Assembly (NCBI RefSeq): GCF_000003815.2
Contig: NC_049990.1
Location: forward strand, 1,321,452-1,385,451
Direction: 5' to 3'
From: Branchiostoma floridae
Lineage: Eukaryota; Chordata; Leptocardii; Amphioxiformes; Branchiostomatidae
Length of the DNA: 64,000 nt
Numbering within the stretch: the stretch's first letter is position 1; each line of letters begins with the position of its first letter. A program made the translations under genes and the position numbers. The notes under the pieces were generated by a model that saw nothing but the letters and a program-made list of their open reading frames with translations, searched no databases and was not told the DNA's origin. Shown piece by piece: positions 11,933 through 22,799 of this stretch.

Positions 11933-12335
11933 GGCCATGTTGATTTGATTATATGGATGACATCCGCGCGCGCATCAATTTTCGGCCGCTTCCAAAAAAA
12001 AATTTCAATCATGCAGTATATTGTACAAAGCATCTGCGAAATAAGCAAATATATGCCGCGGAATGCATAAAAATATTGGAAAATATCATAAAATATCAAT
12101 GTCAATTCAAAGATCAAGGGATAAGACGTGAAAGCGAAAATGAAGAATTTATTGTTGGGTATACCATATTTCTTGCATTCAGCCTTTTGCGACTACATAG
12201 ATTTTCATATGGAAGGTAGCTTTTATTTTTGGCCAAACTGTTTTCTCCCTTCTCACGCTCGCGTCAGCTTTGGAGTTTCTAGAGGACGTCATTAATATAC
12301 CAGTAATAAATTCATATAATCAAATCAACGTGGCC
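11933..12335. mobile_element. Non-autonomous inverted-repeat element, family M1, copy 2
   Basis: This is the best preserved member. The left end is GGCCATGTTGATTTGATTAT and the right end in reverse complement is GGCCACGTTGATTTGATTAT, followed on both sides by ATG(G/A)A. The interior starts with GATGACATCCGCGCGCGCAT. The right interior (GACGTCCTCTAGAAAC, then GCGAGCGTGAGAAG, in reverse complement) matches the truncated copy at 37780. No transposase is present. Confidence 0.8.
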
Positions 12336-12439
12336 TTATAATTCGCTCGGCAGGAAAATGATATTGCAGCGTCGCTAATAGGTTTACTGCATTGCAAATC
12401 CATACCAGAGGGCTAGATGCATCTGTGTGACAAAGAAAC

Positions 12440-12860
12440 ATCTCCTCAAGCAACTACATATGACTGTTATCATACCAAGTGCATAAGCAACATCTATTTT
12501 TGGCATATCTTATTAGCTGGATGTCTAACCTTCACCGGTGTACATCTGTACGCTTTCATGTGCAATATCGGTTAACTAGGATTAGTAGTAAGGTAGTCTG
12601 GCCTGTCATGGATCGTCATTTTTATAACAGAGTCCCTTGAAAAACAGCCTCCAGCTTATTCCAAGCTTAAGGCGCTGCTTTGTAATCTGAAGATCTGATG
12701 CAAAATAGGTTCCGTTTTTCCAGTATGCACCGAAGCTCCCCCGCTAGACTATATGTCTTTTGAATCGTTAATTACCAAGGCCAGACATCCAGGTAATAAG
12801 ATATGCAAAATAAGATTTACTCAAATAACTGAATATGATTTTCGAGGTTTCGGGGTTTTC
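12440..12860. repeat. Dispersed repeat in inverted pair (TATCTTATTA.CTGGATGTCT)
   Basis: TGGCATATCTTATTAGCTGG at about 12499 is mirrored by the reverse complement near 12782-12812 (CAGACATCCAGGTAATAAGA). The same motif, together with ATATCCAGTTGCTTGAGTAA, recurs near 30.82, 34.25-34.37, 50.89-50.95 and 59.75 kb. This is a dispersed family of unknown class. Confidence 0.55.
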
Positions 12861-13329
12861 TATTCATGGAATAATTAGATCGATACATATTAAAGTTTAC
12901 ATTTTTGCACACTTACTAATATTTCTCTTTTTGACCTCTGTTATTTCCAATATGTGCACTAAAAGTATTTACAAATATATATAATTCACTAATATGAATG
13001 TACGTTTCTAGACCAAAGCTTTAAGGGCCTACTACTTGTTCTCTCAGTACATGTACATCTCCCAATGGGTACAGAATTGCTACCAAGAAGCCAAATAGCC
13101 TATTTGTACGTCATCGCGGAATCCTCATAAACCCGGCTTTGAAAATCCGTCCATTAAAGTAGAGATAAAAGCTACATGTAGGGACAGCCATTAGTCTAGC
13201 TATTACATATTACAAGAGCTATTAAGAACTGGCGGCCAAACCGCACACACACAGGGGGATATAGGTTCCTGGACAACACAATCCCTCTTCAGCCGGAGGT
13301 AGGCAAGGAAATTGCACTTTGTGGCGTCG

Positions 13330-13465
13330 GGCATGGCGTAACTGGTAGAGCGTTCGGCTCGGAATCTATGGGTCCTGAGTTCGATTCCCATCGTGCCCCC
13401 GACGTTGTGCCCTTGGGAAAGGCACTTTACACGACTTTCCTTCTGTCTGTACCGTGTATGTGGCA
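13330..13465 (+). mobile_element. tRNA-derived SINE
   Basis: An A-box-like GGCGTAACTGGTAGAGCG and a B-box GAGTTCGATTCCC are followed by CCCTTGGGAAAGGCACTTTA, a conserved tail of invertebrate SINEs. The tRNA-like part lacks a paired acceptor stem, so it is a SINE head rather than a functional tRNA. Confidence 0.75.
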
Positions 13466-13565
13466 TTGTTAATATAAGTTACAAAACTTGAGTGCAGTGC
13501 CACATCGTCCTCGTCTGTCCAAAAGCAAATAGAAAAAAAAATTGCACTGAGGATCAAAACAACCA

Positions 13566-14680
13566 AAATGGCGCTTCACTACAAACGACTATGAGGGTTT
13601 CAGAAGCTCCAAAAGAATTAAAAAAAATCAAGATGTTTGATTTGTGACGTTAATTTTGTTTACTATACCGTCGCATTAATGCAACTAAAGGAGTCAATGA
13701 ACAATTAACAATAAATAAACGACTAAAGGATTTTTAGAAGCTAGAGTTTTATTCTTGACATAATTTTGTTTACTATACGACGGCTTTACTACAAACGACT
13801 AAAGGATCTTTAGAAGCCACGAAAGAATTAAGCAAGATTTTGCATTTGCGAAATTAACTTTGTTTACTATACTGTGGCTTAACTACAAACGACTAAAGGA
13901 TCATTAGAAGCCACGAAAGAATTAAGCAAGATTTTGCATTTGCGAAATTAACTTTGTTTACTATACTGTGGCTTAACTACAAAAGACTAAAGGATCATTA
14001 GAAGCCACGAAAGAATTAAGCAAGATTTTGCATTTGCGAAATTAACTTTGTTTACTATACTGTGGCTTTACTACAAACGACTAAAGGATCTTTAGAAGCC
14101 ACGAAAGAATTAAGCAAGATTTTGCATTTGCGAAATTAACTTTGTTTACTATACTGTGGCTTAACTACAAACGACTAAAGGATCATTAGAAGCCACGAAA
14201 GAATTAAGCAAGATTTTGCATTTGCGAAATTAACTTTGTTTACTATACTGTGGCTTAACTACAAAAGACTAAAGGGGTTTCAGAAGCTCCAAAAGAATTA
14301 ATTAAGATTTCTTTATTCTTGACATAAATTTGTTTACTATACTGTGGCTTTACTACAAATGACCAAAGGATTTTGAGAAGCTACGAAAGGATTAAGCAAG
14401 ATTTTGTATTTGCGACATTAATTTTGTTTATTATGCAGTCGCATTACTTCAAACGACTAAATGGTTAAGATGCTCCAAAAGAATTAATAAAGATGTTTGA
14501 TGTGACATTAATTTTGTTTACTATACTGTCGCTTTACTAGAAACGACTAAAGGATTCTTAGAAGCTTCAAAAGAATTAATCAAGATTTTTGATGTGATAT
14601 CAGTTTTGTTTACTATACTGTGACTTTACTACAAATGACCAAAGGGTTTTTAGAAGCTCCAAAAGAATTGATAAAAAATT
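13566..14680. repeat. 94-bp satellite array, ~12 units
   Basis: The landmark TTTGTTTACTATAC recurs at 94-bp steps (13865, 13959, 14053, 14147, 14241, 14335), with outer units at 90-110 bp. Internal units, with CGAAAGAATTAAGCAAGATT and TGCATTTGCGAAATTAACTT, are almost identical, whereas edge units are diverged. This is the pattern expected when unequal exchange homogenises the centre. No gene is inside; a 70-codon frame at its right edge is incidental. Confidence 0.95.
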
Positions 14681-14779
14681 TTGACTTTAACATTATCGCT
14701 GAATTTCAAAATGTTTACGAGCTGCATAGCTGCGACTTACAGTTATACGATAACAATAAAAAAAATGCTGAATCTCTGA

Positions 14780-14865
14780 CCCTTACCTCCCCCATCATGA
14801 CCTCAATAAATAGCGGCCTGCGACCGATTTGAGCTTCTCATAAATAAATAAAGATTCAAACAAAC
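14780..14865 (+). mobile_element. LINE 3' end fragment (CR1/L2-like), copy 1
   Basis: CATGACCTCAATAAATAGCG, CGACCGATTTGAGCTTCTCA and a TAAATAAATAAAGATTCAAA tail match the 3' end repeated at 17.3, 19.6, 20.5 and 32.1 kb. Confidence 0.6.
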
Positions 14866-14929
14866 ATGCGATCTTGGTGATTCTACGAGTATCGTATTAG
14901 ATCGGTCTGTAAGAACCTGCTTTACAGGC

Positions 14930-17300
14930 TGCCCCCCCCCCCCCCGGAAGTATTGTGGTATAATCTATAGACAGTTGGTCTGTCCAGTGAGCTTACTTTT
15001 GGCTCTGAACTTGTTGAACATTAACTGTTACAGCATGATATAGCTAAGGAATTCACAAAAACAGACTATTTTTTGTTCATTATTGACACGAAAACAAGTA
15101 CAGGGTTTCATATGGATCATTTCTGCAAATAGTAAATACCAGCTCAGTTGCATAAAATCATAAATACAGGGTTTACTCATAGGACTATTGATGGCTTAAC
15201 TGTTATTACCCGCCATCTTTGAGGCTATGTTTAGTTTCTAAGAACTATTCCATACATTATACACGAGTATTAGAGGCTGTGGGTGTGGCTTATATGATTG
15301 GATCACTTCACTTAAGCCGTACGGTGACGTTTACAATCGGAAGATTTCAGTTGTGCACGAGTTACGACATGTGGTAGCCGGCGTTTGGACAAGATAAATC
15401 TACGATACAGTGCCCTAAATAATTCGATCTGAAATTACCTCGCACAAGAAAAGACTAAACTTGGACTGTATGGAAACAACGATGAAGCTATTATGTAAAG
15501 ATAGGAACTTTCTTCCAACAATAATTTGCTTGCAATTTCTACCACTGTACCTTGAAAAGTTGTGCTTGTGACTCAGGGTTTATGCAAGTTGCATATGGGC
15601 TGCTGTACTGCATACCTTTGGTGCCTTGTATCATCATGTTTGGTAAAATGGGTAGATTTGCAATATGGGTAGGACCGTACATGTATTTGATCTCTTTATA
15701 ACGATAAAACCTGGTATAATTATAGTATGCCAGTTATATGTAGCTGTCTGTACATGTTTGTTGGGTGTTCTAATGGTTTAATATTTAGCGTTTGGGCAAA
15801 GTTTTTTCTTTTTCCTTTGCAAAGCCTTCACGAGGAACAACATGTGACTATCGATAATGTCTCTCTGCTATCCACGTGTATTTACTGTAATAGCTTAGAT
15901 TGTCTTGTGGTTAAGTCTAGTTTGAGTGATGTTCTTTCATTTTCCTGAATTGTCCACTTCACGTGGGATAGCATGTGGTGGCTAGGTGGGTGGGGGTAAT
16001 CTTTTAATTGCCAAATTGTCCTGTGTGTTATCCATGTGGATTTACTGCCATTCACGTGGCCTTTAGTATCTAATGGCACGATTAGGTACTACTGTGTAAG
16101 CTTGCGTGACTCAAGACGCAAGGGTCTCATCAGTAAGACATGGGAGAGTACATGTGATACTGTGTCTATAGAAGCTGCACATGTACCAACATATGCATAC
16201 CCGCAAAGCCCATGGCCATAAGTCGATGAGTCTTAGATACCCATGGATTTTGGTTGCACGATTGACACACGCTAATACCACCTGCAAAAGTACGTCGTCC
16301 ACATAAGCTACACCCACCAGAAATAAAAAGGACATGGGACTTGGAGAATGCTTGACTGATTTACAAATCGGAATCCATCTATATGGCAACATCTTCAAGA
16401 ATTTGCCTTCACTTTAACGCACATCTTCTTAAAACATTGCCTTCGCAAACAGTAATAACTAATTATCCATTTCGCATACTACAAGAGTAGAATTCCTGTT
16501 TAAGCACGAATAAACCTTTGAGTGACGTTCAGTTAATGCCAATGTAGATGGTAGCGATAAAGCCGTGACTGAAACTCAGACCTGAAGAATCTGTCACAGA
16601 TCAACAGCGTTAGGAAACGTGGTTATACACTAGTCACCAGCTTATTGCATGACTGTTAATAGCATAAGTCGGGGATTTGTATAGAATTCTAATAAACCTA
16701 ACCATTATACAATGCCAATCACTGTTTTGTGATCCCGAGTTTGCTGCCAATGCTGTAGGACCGTGTACAAAACACAAAGGGCTAAAGAAGTGATCAAAAC
16801 TGGACACCAACGCAAGCGTTTCCCGACGTACTATCACAGGCATGAAGACTTATCTAACATAGCTGAGTATGATCTCTTTGGTAAGAAATCAATGGATTGA
16901 AAACATTGCTTTTCTTGCTATCGTATCAACCCACTTCCTTCATGAATTACGGATCAAAGTGATAATACTCCAGTAATAAATGGCCGAAGCTGAAAGCCTC
17001 GCTAATAACTAGGTTAATGGTATTGCGGAGATTAATGAAGTAGAAGACTGTTCTTGTATCTTTCTGCAATAACGACCTACGTAATGATCAGGTTAATGAC
17101 AAGGTACAGCTTATCAACAGGCTTTCATGCATGTAAAGTGATGTTTATATCGCACTGACTAATTTATGTAAGTCCGTAATTTTAAACACAAAAACATGGG
17201 GATTACCCCATAATTTTGCTGTACAACACAACTAAGGAAAATAATGATCATCACAGAATTGTGTCATTTAGTGGACAATTTAGGTAATTGGAATCACAGG
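14930..17300. other. Non-coding stretch, no supported feature
   Basis: A C homopolymer at about 14933-14945 is the only simple repeat. Frames such as 15727-15948 (+) and 16398-16111 (-) lack splice signals and recognisable motifs. Confidence 0.4.
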
Positions 17301-17307
17301 CTAAATT

Positions 17308-17485
17308 GTTTGAACCTTTGTTTATTCATGAGAAGCTCAAATCGGCCTACAGGTCGCTTTTCATCGAGGTCATGGGGGAGGTAAGAGTCAGATAAAATTT
17401 AACAGAGGTACAGATTTACTATATCGAGTCCTAGTAAATCTATCAACATATATAACTACATATATATGGTACAAAACATTAAGTA
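17308..17485 (-). mobile_element. LINE 3' end fragment, copy 2 (inverted)
   Basis: TTTGAACCTTTGTTTATTCA, AGAAGCTCAAATCGGCC and CATCGAGGTCATG are the reverse complement of the LINE tail. The match to the 20.5-kb copy continues through ATCTATCAACATATAT, giving about 170 bp of shared sequence. Confidence 0.65.
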
Positions 17486-17745
17486 GACTCCATCTGGCAC
17501 AATGAAGTCCACCCGAACAAATTGAATTCACAGTGAACATGAGGTATTGGTATTATCAACTTTAGTTTGCAACTGTCCCAAAACTGTAGGACAAGATTCA
17601 TTATGTGCTTTTTTTTCCAGAAATAGTTCGCAAGGACATATCAAAAGTATATCCTTGTACTATTCCTGTACTCGAACTGTTCAAAGTGTAATCTGAATTA
17701 TATTTTTCTCTGGGTTACAACTTTAATATGTAATTATCTCCACAG

Positions 17746-17852
17746 GAGTGCTAGGATGCCTTCCTGTATTCATGCCGAGTTTGTGGAAGCTAATAATGGT
17801 GACTATATGCCTGCTGAGCCAAGTTGGGGAACGGCCACCTCAATCTCACAAG
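17746..17852 (+). CDS. Candidate first coding exon of a secreted or membrane protein
   Basis: An acceptor (TTATCTCCACAG) precedes 107 nt ending at a donor (AAG|GTACGC). An ATG at 17772 opens a 27-codon frame ending exactly in phase 0 at the donor. It encodes MPSLWKLIMVTICLLSQVGE followed by RPPQSHK: a short basic start, a hydrophobic core and a polar turn, typical of a signal peptide. The stretch before the ATG would be 5' UTR. No following exon could be assigned, so the gene is unidentified. A second open frame in the same interval is an alternative. Confidence 0.4.
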
Positions 17853-18439
17853 GTACGCTTACGGAATATATAAAAACGTGATGCTGTTAGCTACATGAAG
17901 AAATAATTGCATCTCTTTGGCTTAGGGAAATTGCCATTAGTGTATTGGCAAAGACGACGGATAAGATGATAATTTGAAAGATACATTTAATTTTTATACT
18001 AGCTGGAAGCCAAATAAAGATTTTGTTAGCTTTGCGTCTTTGGAAAAAATTGTCAATCTTACATTTACGTGATATAAACGTCAAGCAACGCCTGGAGTTT
18101 AACAGATAAATAACATAAATGCGGAGTTTGTGAAAATGCAAGTGATGTCGAGACAATTTGACTTTACTGAAGAGCAGATTTACCTTCCTGAGATAGAGCT
18201 ACAGAAAACAGATATTATGTACAGCATATCCATGTTCATCGCACTGGGGAAATTCCTCCACATCTTTTTTGACAAGTGAAATGAACAGTAGACCAAGGCT
18301 TAACGTGCCGTCCATCCAGTATGGTAGCAAGCGTGCATGTCGGGGAAGCGACATCAGCCGGAGTTTGAGGCAAAGTTACTCGTCCCAACACCACGTTTAG
18401 CTGTTGGTTTTAAGCGCCGCCAAACTGACCATGCCAAAC

Positions 18440-18536
18440 GGGCCCGACCGTTTTGGCGTAACGGTTTGGCGCGTTGGCTTTGTGATCTGCGTCTCACAAG
18501 CCCGGGAGCCAGGGCTCGAATCCCGGAACCATGAAA
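18440..18536 (+). mobile_element. tRNA-like SINE head
   Basis: TTTGGCGCGTTGGCTTTGTG resembles an A-box region, and GGGCTCGAATCCC is a B-box. No acceptor-stem complement brackets it, so a functional tRNA is unlikely. Confidence 0.5.
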
Positions 18537-19045
18537 CTGTTTCTACTCGTCTCTTATAGTGCCTTCACACAGAAACCGAATCAAGCAGAGCCAGTCGGAA
18601 TGAAGAATTTGTAAAATTCGTGCCACGTTCGGGCTGGAAGTCCTAATGTATCTAATACCTCTTCACACTAGAGGCGAAGAGAGAATTTCAAGAATACGTT
18701 ACGAATTGCCATTGATATATACAAAGAACTTTATCCAGACGACATTCCGGCTCATTCCGATTCTCGTGTGAAGGGGCGCGCTACAGCCGTTAATCGCGCA
18801 TTTACAGTATGCTGGCTGTAATCCCTTCATGTGATGGGTTATTGATGTGGCGGAACAAACCCCTGGCTTCTAATCCGTGATTGGCCAGACGTCATCCTCG
18901 GGAAATCAGACGTTTGGCGCGGAGGAAGCGGCGACCAGTCGACGGCCTGTGAGATCGGCTGCGGCCTGCAGAGGCAGGTTCCCGTGGGAGGGGGGTTCTG
19001 ACAGTCGGGGCGTTTCAAGATTGTGCCGTTTAGCAGAACCTTTGT

Positions 19046-19369
19046 CAGGGCTTGAAATAATTTTTCTTCATACCTGCACGAAAATTACCTGCACCAGACA
19101 AATTTTACCTGCACCACTCTGAATTTAGGAAGTACGGATCAACGAAAATTGTTCAGGAACCATTTCCATTTTTTTCTTTCATATTTTATAGGTAGTAACA
19201 TTCAATGCAGCTACTAACAATCCTCATACACCTTCATCATAAGACATTTATGCATAAAACCCAGTACATGGACCAATGCAGGTTAGGTGCAGGTAGACAC
19301 CAGAAATACCTGCACAGCTCCAATGTTACCTGCACTAACCTGCATATGCAGGTGGGATTTCGAGCCCTG
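19046..19369. mobile_element. hAT-like non-autonomous element
   Basis: Terminal inverted repeats CAGGGCTTGAAAT and ATTTCGAGCCCTG are typical of hAT ends. The element is flanked by direct TTTGT (19041-19045 and 19370-19374). The interior is built from repeats of the motif ACCTGCAC/GTGCAGGT. There is no transposase coding region. Confidence 0.75.
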
Positions 19370-19629
19370 TTTGTGATACCAGAAGAATCCAATTGACATA
19401 ATCTGCGTATACCAATCCTAGGTATATAGATGTTGTTGTTATGTTTTGAATGAAAGAGATCGTTTTAACTTTTTGTTCAGGATGTAAAACAGAGACATGT
19501 CCTAACTTTGAAAATTAACAGAGTGGCGCTTAAATTGCGACAGGATGGCGCACCGCAACTGTTCTAGTCTATAGGGAGATCCTAGTAGTGTGTGCCGAAA
19601 AAAGTCTCCAAAAGGCTCATATAGAGTCC

Positions 19630-19705
19630 ACTCCCTCGCGACCTCAATGAAAGGCGGTCTGCAGGCCGTTTCAAGCTTCTTCCAATAAAGAAAAGTTCAA
19701 ACGAA
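19630..19705 (+). mobile_element. LINE 3' end fragment, copy 3
   Basis: CGACCTCAATGAAAGGCGG, CTGCAGGCCG and a CAATAAAG..TTCAAAC tail match the same LINE 3' end as at 32.1 kb. Confidence 0.6.
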
Positions 19706-20092
19706 ACAACGCAAATCATTTGCCAAGCTGGGGAACAATTTGTGAGTGGGATTTTCTCTACCGGAGAAGGACAACCTGCGCTTCGTTGTGGAATAAATGT
19801 TGATCGTAGACACTCAAGCGGTAAAATTGTTTTGGGCCTATTTGACCAGATTCTGCTAGAATCTTTCAGGATCCCATGTATTTATTGTGTATTTATTATG
19901 CTTACGTTACATGTACTTTGGTTTCGTACCTACTGGGAACTTGAATGTGATGCTGGTTGTTAATATGTATTCTGATTTGATTTTATTTACTACTGATATA
20001 TGCGTCCGCCCCCACCCCCGGGCACATGGGGTAAGGGCAACATAGGCAACCCCTGGTTATATAAATAAACAAACAAACAAAAGGAGACCTAC

Positions 20093-20842
20093 TGAATCTT
20101 GTGGAACCTCTCGTTTCCCGCGGCCACGTAGTGCTGCCCAGTCTGCAGGTCCTGTAGGGTGGGGACCTGGTGGCCCGTGTTGGGGGTGTGGATCCGACGG
20201 AGGGGGCCTCGGGACGTCGGGCCGAGCTTCTTAGTCACCTGGGGGGAAATTAATATTCCATCATCATCATCATCACTTTTATAACACATATAGTTCCCAA
20301 GGAGATGTAACAATTGTACAAGGTACAAAGTATGGCATCTACTGGTACATAACTACAGTTCAATAAGGCTAAACCATCTAGTACATGACTGTGTCGTGTT
20401 ACAAGTGGTGTTGGATGATAACGGCTAGACATTCTTACCCGTGAGGTAGTTCTTACTGGAGGCTAGGCTGGCTTAGGAGATTGCTGAGACTAGTAACAGG
20501 GAGGGGGGGGGGTATAATAACGTATCTGTTTGAACCTTTATTTATTCATGATAAGCTCAAATTGGCATGCAGGCCACTTTTCATTGAGGTCACGATGAGG
20601 TCAGATAAAATATAACAACAGTACATTGAGTCCCAACAAATCTATCAACATATATCATTACATGTACATGTTCATAGTATAAAGCGTATTATAAGATCTC
20701 CATGACTTACTTCATCCAGGAACGTGTCCATGTCGGGGTACTGGCGCTGGTTGACGACGAACTTCTTCGGATCCTGGAACTTGTCTCCATTCTTGTGGAT
20801 GTGGACCGTCCGGACGGTCTGGGAGGCCGGCATGGCGCTCAT
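20093..20842 (-). CDS. Doublecortin-domain protein, first two coding exons (partial)
   Basis: Exon 1 (20842-20711, 44 codons) begins MSAMPASQTVRTVHIHKNGD and ends TFLDE at a perfect GTAAGT donor. Exon 2 (20238-20093) opens after a CAG acceptor with VTKKLG and ends near RFHKI, at donor GTAGGT in phase 2, just before an in-frame TAG that would otherwise stop it. Joined, they give a DCX domain of about 85 residues: NGD near the start, FVVNQ, FLDEVTKKL, LRRIHTPNTGH, LQDLQTGQHYVAAG and a terminal ERFHK. DCX domains bind tubulin and microtubules; family members (DCX, DCDC2, RP1) act on neuronal or ciliary microtubules. The exon 1 acceptor (CTCTCCCCAG, exon start 20858) lies 16 nt before the ATG. 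Later exons should lie below 20093 but were not found, so the subfamily cannot be settled. Confidence 0.85.
20528..20690 (-). mobile_element. LINE 3' end fragment, copy 4 (inverted, in DCX intron)
   Basis: It starts TTTGAACCTTTATTTATTCA and shares about 160 bp with the inverted copy at 17308. It sits in the intron between the two DCX coding exons. Confidence 0.65.
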
Positions 20843-21020
20843 GGTGCTACGTCATCAACTGGGGAGAGGAAGAGAGAGAGGAAGTGAGCTAGTAAACCTT
20901 AGGGTACATGAGGATATACAGGAATTGGTTTGTGACGTCTGTTTGGTCAGTCTGCATGCATTGTGCTCATGGTGCTACTGCATCAACTGGGGAGAAATGG
21001 GGAAACTGTGAGCTTGTATA
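20843..21020 (-). repeat. Partial duplication of the DCX start region
   Basis: The segment with acceptor, 5' leader and ATG (GGTGCTAC..CATCAACTGGGGA on the plus strand, about 20831-20865) recurs at about 20956-20993. The outer copy also has a CCCCAG acceptor and ATGAGC, but its frame stops after seven codons. It is probably a non-functional duplicate or an alternative leader. Confidence 0.6.
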
Positions 21021-21299
21021 CGGAGATATTTAGTAGGTTTTTTTTTTTTTAAATGTGCTCAGAGTATTTTTATTGATAATCCTGTCCTTGTCAAATTCAT
21101 TTTGTATTGGCTCTGTTTTAGTCAGCAGGGCTAGCCCTTTGCAATAGCCACAGGCTGTCTGTGCGTGCTGAACAGACAAACCAATAATGAATTAATGAAT
21201 ATACAAGTATAAACAGGGATCATTGTGAACATGACGTCTGCTCTATTGGTCAGTCTGCATGCATGATGCTCACGGCGCAGTATAAAGACTGTTGGCTGA

Positions 21300-22580
21300 C
21301 AAGCGTACATAAAAGATAAAAGAGTACTCAGTGATCGCTGTATGGCGTCCATTTGTAGCACACACTGTCCAAACTAAGAAAGTGTGGCTTCAACAAGGGG
21401 TAGAATGTTGTCAAAACTTGTCATCGATGGGTCTCACAAAGGAATATACCGATGAATAGCGCTAGCACTGTTAGCGTTGTTGGCCATCTATACAGCGCAT
21501 TGCCTGGTTTTCATGGAAATTATAGTCTGTCTTACATGGGGTAAGATAAGTAGAAATGGCAATAAGTATTTCTTTAACACTGAACCGTCAAAATGTACAC
21601 GATACCAATGTTAGCACGCGTTATATCTAGATACCACCAATGATGATGCAATTAGCCAATTGAAGTTAATATATACGTTTGTGTAAGGGAAGGGAATATC
21701 TGATCACATGTATTGGCAGCTGTATAGGAAATGCTAGTGGTTTCAAGTTCGAATAGGTGCCAAATGACCATGGATACGTGCTTTCCTGGCATACTCAAGC
21801 TGTATCTTTCAACACATAAGAAAATTTCCATGCGTCAATACTTAAGCACAAGTACAACGTTGCCAACGCAGATTGACACACATGTAAAAAAAGAGGCTCT
21901 TTACAACCTACAAATCCGACACAAACTTGATTACTTGCACCAGTTATTGAGACGCGCGCTGATATGGCTTAGCGTGGGCCTGATTACCCCGGTGGAACGG
22001 GTACAAAACGAGCTTATTACGGTTCAGCTCAGGCTTGCACGCGCGGCGCCTCTCCCCTCGGAACCGTCAGCACCGTGCGGGGACACGCTGACATCCTTAC
22101 TGTGCTGTTCAACACGTCACACGTACCTCGTCACTCCGTCACGTCCCACCCACTTACAGCTACACCAAACCGTTACAAACTAACCAACCTCTCCTGCACT
22201 AACCACCAGCCGTGCACACCGCAGACCCGATGTGCCACGAATCACAAACCTGCCCACACGATCCTCACCATGTCGCTAAGCACGGCTCCAAGGCCTGTCC
22301 GCGATGGGGATGTTGTTGTGGATCTCCTGACAGCTTCAGTAAAGCCTGAAGGAATCTGGTTCGGAGAAGTAGAAATTCCGACAGAGCGGAGAGCACGGAG
22401 AATCCACTATCGGTACGGCAGCGCTGATACTGCGGGTTTGGCGGCTTGGGTCGGGCTTTTTCTCTCTCTCTCTAGTGCCGAGCCGCATGCTTAACGACCG
22501 GACTGGCCTATCTGTGGGTAGGACGCAGGGGGCGCAACAGAGGCCGCACTCGTGCCGCGGCACATTATTACCGTTAGTAA
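21300..22580. other. Non-coding or unassigned stretch
   Basis: Two overlapping plus frames (21731-22183, 150 codons; 22075-22494, 139 codons) are the longest repeat-free frames here. Neither shows recognisable motifs, consistent composition or splice context, so I do not call them genes. A CTCF-like CGCAGGGGGCGC occurs near 22525. Confidence 0.35.
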
Positions 22581-22584
22581 TACT

Positions 22585-22795
22585 GTTAATGCAGTAATGT
22601 TCACGATGGTTTTATATTCGCGGTTTTTGTGGTGACCACTTCACCACGAACTTAAAACCACTGCGAGCATTTTTCATTATTGCAGTCTATGGCGCTACCG
22701 CGAACTTCAATCCACCGCGAACACTCAATTTTCCCGCTACAGCGAAAGTAAATCCACGCGAACCTAAATGCATTTACAGTACATAGTATTCAAAC
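22585..22795. mobile_element. Inverted-repeat element rich in TTCGCGG motifs, copy 2 (reversed)
   Basis: It ends with GAACCTAAATGCATTTACAGT, the reverse complement of the 6.9-kb element's start. The interior contains CCGCGAAC and CACGAACTTAAAACCACTGC in the opposite orientation to copy 1. Confidence 0.65.
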
Positions 22796-22799
22796 AGCG

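Noticed and set aside
13330-13400. Functional tRNA gene
   Set aside because: A- and B-boxes are present, but acceptor and anticodon stems do not pair and a SINE tail follows; the same applies to the heads at 18.5, 30.5, 35.2 and 58.0 kb.
13566-14680. CRISPR-like array
   Set aside because: Units are contiguous 94-bp repeats without unique spacers and the genome is eukaryotic; it is a satellite.
21731-22494. Two overlapping frames of 150 and 139 codons
   Set aside because: Frame changes midway, no motif, no splice signals and no compositional coherence.
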